From Actinomycetes bacterium (GTDB lineage Bacteria; Actinomycetota; Acidimicrobiia; Acidimicrobiales; Bog-793): a DNA stretch of 7,054 nt. Positions 3,959 through 7,054 of this stretch are shown here, in pieces; position 1 is the first letter of the stretch, and each line of letters starts with the position of its first letter. Below the pieces are notes generated by a model. That model was not told the origin of the DNA. It saw only the letters and a program-made list of their open reading frames with translations, and searched no databases. The stretch spans positions 1 to 7,054 of the forward strand of contig JAJYGM010000154.1 of assembly GCA_021785095.1 (NCBI GenBank). Reading direction: 5' to 3'. The position numbers and the translations under genes were made by a program.

Positions 3959-4813
3959 ATGACCATCGTGAACGACGCCCTCGACCTTCTCGTCCGGCTG
4001 CTCGACCTCGAGGCGATCGAAGTCAACATCTTCCGTGGGACCCAGCCCGACGAGGAGCGCCAACGCGTCTTCGGTGGCCAGGTGGCCGCACAGGCCCTGA
4101 TGGCGGCGGGACGGACCGTCGAGCACGGACGAGTGCACTCCCTCCACTCCTACTTCCTGCGCCCCGGCGACCCCTCCGTGCCGATCCTCTACGAGGTGGA
4201 CCGGATCCGTGACGGCCGCTCGTTCACGACGCGCCGAGTGGTGGCGATCCAGCACGGTCAAGCGATCTTCAACATGTCGTCCTCGTTCCACGACGATGAA
4301 ACCGGCTTCGTCCACCAGTTCCCGATGCCCGAGGCTCCCGACCCCCAGACGCTCCCCACGATGACCGAACGCCTCGAGCCCTGGCGCGAGGAGCTCGGCG
4401 AGTGGTTCGACTGGCCGCGTCCCATCGACCAGCGGCACATCGGCGAGCTGCCGTGGTTGCGGCTCGAACCTCTGGAGCCGCATCAGCGGCTGTGGATCCG
4501 AGCGGACGGCGAGCTTCCCGACGATCCCCTGCTGCACGCCTGCGTGGCCGTCTACGCGTCGGACCTGTCGCTCTTCGACACGATCATCCACCCGCACGCA
4601 GTGCGCTGGAGGGATTCGAAGTTCATGGGTGCGAGCCTCGATCACTGCATGTGGTTCCACCGGCGGTTCCGTGCCGACGAGTGGCTGCTCTTCGACACCG
4701 ACTCTCCGGTGGCGGCGGGAGGCCGCGGCCTCGCGCGCGGTTTCTTCTTCGAGCGGTCCGGACGGCTTGTCGTGTCGATGGCTCAAGAAGGGCTCGCCAG
4801 AATGCGCTCCTGA
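3959..4813 (+). CDS. tesB: Acyl-CoA thioesterase II (TesB)
   Basis: A 284-residue double-hotdog thioesterase, nearly the same length as E. coli TesB (286). N-terminal hotdog: NDALDLLVRLLDLEAIEVNIFRG, RQRVFGGQVAAQAL, and HSLHSYFLRPGDPSVPILYEVDRIRDGRSFTTRRVVAIQ. C-terminal hotdog: HACVAVYASDLSLFDT, then ASLDHCMWFHRRFRADEWLLFDTDSP and ARGFFFERSGRLVVSMAQEGLAR. The catalytic set is visible as D202, S226 (Thr in E. coli) and Q276, each shifted by two from E. coli D204/T228/Q278. It hydrolyses acyl-CoA to free fatty acid and CoA in the cytoplasm, probably to balance the CoA pool. The frame stays open back to 3767, but the family alignment starts at ATG 3959. No Shine-Dalgarno sequence was seen. Confidence 0.96.
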   Translation: MTIVNDALDLLVRLLDLEAIEVNIFRGTQPDEERQRVFGGQVAAQALMAAGRTVEHGRVHSLHSYFLRPGDPSVPILYEVDRIRDGRSFTTRRVVAIQHGQAIFNMSSSFHDDETGFVHQFPMPEAPDPQTLPTMTERLEPWREELGEWFDWPRPIDQRHIGELPWLRLEPLEPHQRLWIRADGELPDDPLLHACVAVYASDLSLFDTIIHPHAVRWRDSKFMGASLDHCMWFHRRFRADEWLLFDTDSPVAAGGRGLARGFFFERSGRLVVSMAQEGLARMRS

Positions 4814-4835
4814 GCACGGGGACTGCTCACTCACC

Positions 4836-4880
4836 GGGACGGCTCACCCTCGGGACGGCTCACCCTCGGGAGCGGCTCAC
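4836..4880. repeat. 16-bp tandem repeat in the tesB-gltA spacer
   Basis: GGGACGGCTCACCCTC occurs twice head to tail (4836-4851, 4852-4867), followed by a partial third unit (GGGAGCGGCTCAC, 4868-4880) that contains the gltA stop codon. A weak stem, GAGCA/TGCTC (4812-4828), overlaps the tesB stop. This 63-base spacer between convergent genes should hold the ends of both transcripts, but no clear intrinsic terminator is visible. Confidence 0.7.
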
Positions 4881-6157
4881 GCCCCGCGGCGTGCCATCGG
4901 CACGTAGTCCCGGGCGTCGGCGCCCGTGTAGAGCTGGCGGGGCCGGGCGATCTTCGAGTCTTGATCGAGCATCTCCTGCCAGTGCGCCAGCCAGCCGGCG
5001 GTCCTCGCGATCGCGAAGAGGACCGGGAACATCTCGAGCGGGAACCCCATTGCCTGGTAGATGAGCCCGGAGTAGAAGTCGACGTTCGGGTACAGCCGCC
5101 GGGAGGTGAAGTACTCGTCGGAGAGGGCGATCTCCTCGAGCTTCAGCGCGACGTCGAGGAGCGGGTTCCTGCCGGTGACCTCGAACACGTCGTCCGCAGC
5201 CTTCTTGATGATCTGCGCCCTCGGGTCGTAGTTCTTGTACACGCGGTGCCCGAAGCCCTGCAACCGCATGTGACCGTGGCCGGCCTTCACCTCGCTGATG
5301 AACGCAGGGACGTTCTCCATCGATCCGATCTCGGACAACATGCGGATGACGGCCTCGTTCGCTCCGCCGTGCCTCGGTCCGTAGAGGGCGGCGCACGCCG
5401 CCGCGCACGCCGAATACGGGTCGGCGTGCGAGGAGCCGACCACGCGCATCGCGGTGGTCGAGCAGTTCTGCTCGTGGTCGGCGTGGAGGATGAACAGGAT
5501 GTCGAGCGCCCGGGAGAGCGCAGGGTCCGTCTCGTAACGGGGCTCGGCAACCTTCCACATCATCGAGAGGAAGTTCGACGGGAAGTCGAGCGAATTGTCC
5601 GGGTAGACGAAGGGCATGCCCACGCTGAAGCGGTGGGCGGCAGCGGCGAGCGTGGGCATCTTGGCGATCAACCTGATGATCTGCTTCTGCCGCGACGCGG
5701 GGTCGAAGATGTCCTTGGCGTCGAGGTAGAAAGTCGAGAGCGCCGCGACGGCCGAGACGAGCATCCCCATCGGGTGGGCGTCGTAGTGGAAGCCGTCGAG
5801 GAACCGCTTCCGGACGTTCTCGTGGATGAACGTGTGTGAGGTGACATCGTGGCGCCACTGCTCGAACTGGCTCTCGGTCGGCAGCTCTCCGTTCAAGAGC
5901 AGGTAGGCCACCTCGAGGTACGTCGAGCTCTCGGCGAGCTGCTCGATCGGGTAGCCGCGGTAGCGAAGGATCCCCGCTGTCCCGTCGAGGAACGTGATCG
6001 AGCTCTCCGCCGCCGCGGTGGACATGAAGCCGGGGTCGTAGAACCAGATGCCGGGAAGGATCTTGGCCCAATCGGTGGCGCTCACGCCGCCGTTCACGAC
6101 CGGGATCTCGTAGCTCTCGCCGCTCCGGTTGTCGGTGATCGTGATGCTCTCGGTCAC
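4877..6157 (-). CDS. gltA: Citrate synthase, hexameric GltA type
   Basis: A 426-residue protein, one shorter than E. coli GltA (427), making citrate from oxaloacetate and acetyl-CoA at the entry to the TCA cycle. The three catalytic residues are in place: H263 in YGPRHGGANEAV, H304 in GFGHRVYKNYDPRA and D360 in YPNVDFYSG. The substrate-binding ILHADHEQN (H225, H228) is also present. The N-terminal segment with ITDNRSGESYEIPVVNGGVSATDW is the small beta domain found in type II hexameric enzymes, which in many Gram-negatives are NADH-sensitive; actinomycete members often are not, so regulation is open. The start is GTG at 6157, chosen because AGGAGG sits 9 bases upstream and the family alignment begins there; the frame stays open to 6229. 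It appears monocistronic and convergent with tesB. Confidence 0.97.
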   Translation of the reverse strand: MTESITITDNRSGESYEIPVVNGGVSATDWAKILPGIWFYDPGFMSTAAAESSITFLDGTAGILRYRGYPIEQLAESSTYLEVAYLLLNGELPTESQFEQWRHDVTSHTFIHENVRKRFLDGFHYDAHPMGMLVSAVAALSTFYLDAKDIFDPASRQKQIIRLIAKMPTLAAAAHRFSVGMPFVYPDNSLDFPSNFLSMMWKVAEPRYETDPALSRALDILFILHADHEQNCSTTAMRVVGSSHADPYSACAAACAALYGPRHGGANEAVIRMLSEIGSMENVPAFISEVKAGHGHMRLQGFGHRVYKNYDPRAQIIKKAADDVFEVTGRNPLLDVALKLEEIALSDEYFTSRRLYPNVDFYSGLIYQAMGFPLEMFPVLFAIARTAGWLAHWQEMLDQDSKIARPRQLYTGADARDYVPMARRGA

Positions 6158-6250
6158 GGGCCAGGGCCTCCTGTGCTGTCGGGTCGACGCGGCTTGCGGT
6201 TCGAGGCCGCGCGGGCCCGCGTGGACCACTCCGCACGCGGCGCCGCCACG

Positions 6251-6279
6251 ATCCTACGGTCCCATGGGGGCACGGTCGA
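6251..6279 (-). promoter_or_regulatory. Candidate gltA promoter
   Basis: On the - strand TCGACC (6279-6274), a 17-base spacer and TAGGAT (6256-6251) make a plausible sigma-70-type promoter (4 of 6 matches in each box). It would start transcription near 6244 and leave a leader of about 85 bases before the GTG. Unlike most genes here, gltA also has a strong Shine-Dalgarno sequence (AGGAGG), consistent with a leadered mRNA. Confidence 0.45.
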
Positions 6280-6304
6280 CACGCCAGCTCAACGTGCGGG
6301 CCGT

Positions 6305-6354
6305 GGGTCTCTACCAGCCGTAGGCGAGCGGGTCTCTACCGGCCGTAGGCGAAC
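6305..6354. repeat. 25-bp tandem duplication across the stop codon of the IPT/TIG gene
   Basis: Two head-to-tail units, 6305-6329 and 6330-6354, agree at 23 of 25 positions. The 6330 unit encodes the last residues (FAYGR) and the TAG stop of the minus-strand gene; the 6305 unit repeats this stretch, including a second TAG, just downstream. It adds no coding sequence. Confidence 0.8.
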
Positions 6355-7054
6355 CTGTCCGCCGCGGACGGCGCGGACGCGCCGCCTGGGTTGGTCACGC
6401 GGACGGAGACCGTTCCCGCTCCCGGGGGGGCCACGGCGTCGATCTGGCTGTTCGAGACGACCTGGAAGCGGGCCCGCACCCTGCCGAAGGTGACACCGCT
6501 CACCCATGTGAAGCCGGAACCGAGAACGGCGACAACCGTGCCGCCGACCCTGGGGCCCTTGGCGGGCAGGAGCTGCGACACGGACGGGGGGCCCGGAGGC
6601 GCCACACCGACGAAGAACGTGTCGGACGTCTGGGTGCCGCCCTCGTTCGCGACCGGCGGGTCGACCGACACGGTGATCGAGTACGTGTTCCCCGGGACGA
6701 CCCGCAAGGGTGGCAGTGTCACCGACACGGAGCTGCCTGCTGTGAGCGCGACGCGGCGGATCTTCCGCGGGCGCGCGACACCACCCTTGCGGGTGAGAGT
6801 GGCGCGCACCGCGATCCCGCGTTCGGCGACGTTGCCGTCGTTCGCGACGACGAGCCCGACACCGATGCGGCCCGTCGGCGGGAGCACCAGCACCGGAGGA
6901 GAGGCCGGAGGAGAGGCCGGAGGAGAGGCCGGAGAAGAGGCCGGAGAAGGTGAGGTCGCTGCGGAAGAGGGTACCGGCGCGGGTGTGAGCGCCACGGCGT
7001 GTGCGACGAGCTCGACCCTGTAGACGGCGGCGAGCGTGGGGGACCTCCCGAGGA
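6336..7054 (-). CDS. C-terminal part of a protein with CARDB-like and IPT/TIG domains (5' end outside window)
   Basis: The frame is open to the window edge, so the gene starts beyond 7054. A GTG at 6995 could be read as a start, but the codons before it (LGRSPTLAAVYRVELVAHA) look like continuing protein and no ribosome site is evident. About 238 residues are visible. A Pro/Ala/Ser-rich linker (about 23-55) is followed by an Ig-like fold resembling CARDB (IGVGLVVANDGNVAERGIAV to NTYSITVSVDPP). Next comes an IPT/TIG domain (PSVSQLLPAKGPRVGGTVVAVLG, SGVTFGRVRARFQVVS, DAVAPPGAGTVSVRVTNPGGAS) ending at FAYGR. Such domains are typical of secreted or surface-anchored proteins, and the linker suggests separation from an N-terminal region. 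No signal peptide, membrane segment or sorting motif lies in the visible part. Function unknown. Confidence 0.8.
   Translation of the reverse strand, partial: LGRSPTLAAVYRVELVAHAVALTPAPVPSSAATSPSPASSPASPPASPPASPPVLVLPPTGRIGVGLVVANDGNVAERGIAVRATLTRKGGVARPRKIRRVALTAGSSVSVTLPPLRVVPGNTYSITVSVDPPVANEGGTQTSDTFFVGVAPPGPPSVSQLLPAKGPRVGGTVVAVLGSGFTWVSGVTFGRVRARFQVVSNSQIDAVAPPGAGTVSVRVTNPGGASAPSAADRFAYGR
6895..6942 (-). repeat. 12-bp tandem repeat encoding the Pro/Ala/Ser linker
   Basis: Four head-to-tail units of GGAGGAGAGGCC (+ strand): 6895-6906, 6907-6918, 6919-6930, and 6931-6942 with one change, plus a partial fifth. Being a multiple of three, it encodes a repeating four-residue PASP-type linker on the - strand and can vary in copy number without breaking the frame. 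Confidence 0.85.

Noticed and set aside
3878..4834. 318-codon minus-strand frame across tesB
   Set aside because: Shadow of tesB, with no recognisable domain and unusual composition; TesB has its full catalytic set.
6158..6229. 24-codon upstream extension of citrate synthase
   Set aside because: AGGAGG lies 9 bases before the GTG at 6157, and the family alignment begins there.
4860..6236. Long open frames overlapping citrate synthase on both strands (for example 4961-5839 + and 4860-6236 -)
   Set aside because: They are arginine-rich shadows of gltA caused by GC-rich third positions; gltA carries the catalytic motifs and a clear ribosome site.

Overview
The window is GC-rich DNA from a bacterium that is most likely an actinomycete (Actinomycetota), possibly a deep-branching class such as Acidimicrobiia. 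The class is inference. The support is the base composition, frequent GTG/TTG starts, and several genes with a TANNNT-like -10 box 6-9 bases before the start codon and no Shine-Dalgarno sequence, the pattern of leaderless transcripts common in that phylum.

The window has two halves. Positions 1-2585 are an accessory island made almost entirely of small type II toxin-antitoxin (TA) genes: an orphan HicB-like antitoxin (59-349, +), a CcdA-like antitoxin with a MazF/PemK toxin (558-1072, +), VapB-VapC (1785-1193, -) and Phd/YefM with a RelE/ParE-type toxin (1887-2448, +). The island ends at a tRNA-Tyr gene (2585-2503, -). Between the modules lies a repeat of about 58 bp (391-448, 1082-1139 and 2471-2523, with a possible decayed fourth copy at 1822-1846). 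Its ends are inverted repeats (GTTCGAATA / TATTCGAAC) and its middle carries GTGGGCCG at exactly the same offset in all three good copies. The third copy runs into the 3' end of the tRNA, from T-loop to acceptor stem. The layout looks like a row of one-module cassettes separated by tRNA-derived recombination sites and anchored on tRNA-Tyr. No recombinase is in the window. This is the most unusual thing here.

Positions 2586-7054 look like ordinary chromosome: a YajQ-family protein (2663-3151, +), a GtrA-like four-helix membrane protein (3805-3251, -), acyl-CoA thioesterase II (tesB, 3959-4813, +), hexameric-type citrate synthase (gltA, 6157-4877, -), and the C-terminal part of a secreted or surface-type protein with a Pro/Ala/Ser linker, a CARDB-like Ig fold and an IPT/TIG domain (from the window edge down to 6336, -). 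Each is probably its own transcription unit. The convergent or 3' spacers carry short tandem duplications (11, 16 and 25 bp), the last two overlapping stop codons.

Functionally, the TA genes are self-regulating stability or defence modules with visible palindromic operators upstream of two of them. The core genes serve central metabolism (citrate synthase), acyl-CoA turnover (TesB), envelope glycan or lipid-carrier transport (GtrA) and nucleotide second-messenger binding (YajQ). I see no functional link between the two halves other than the tRNA boundary.
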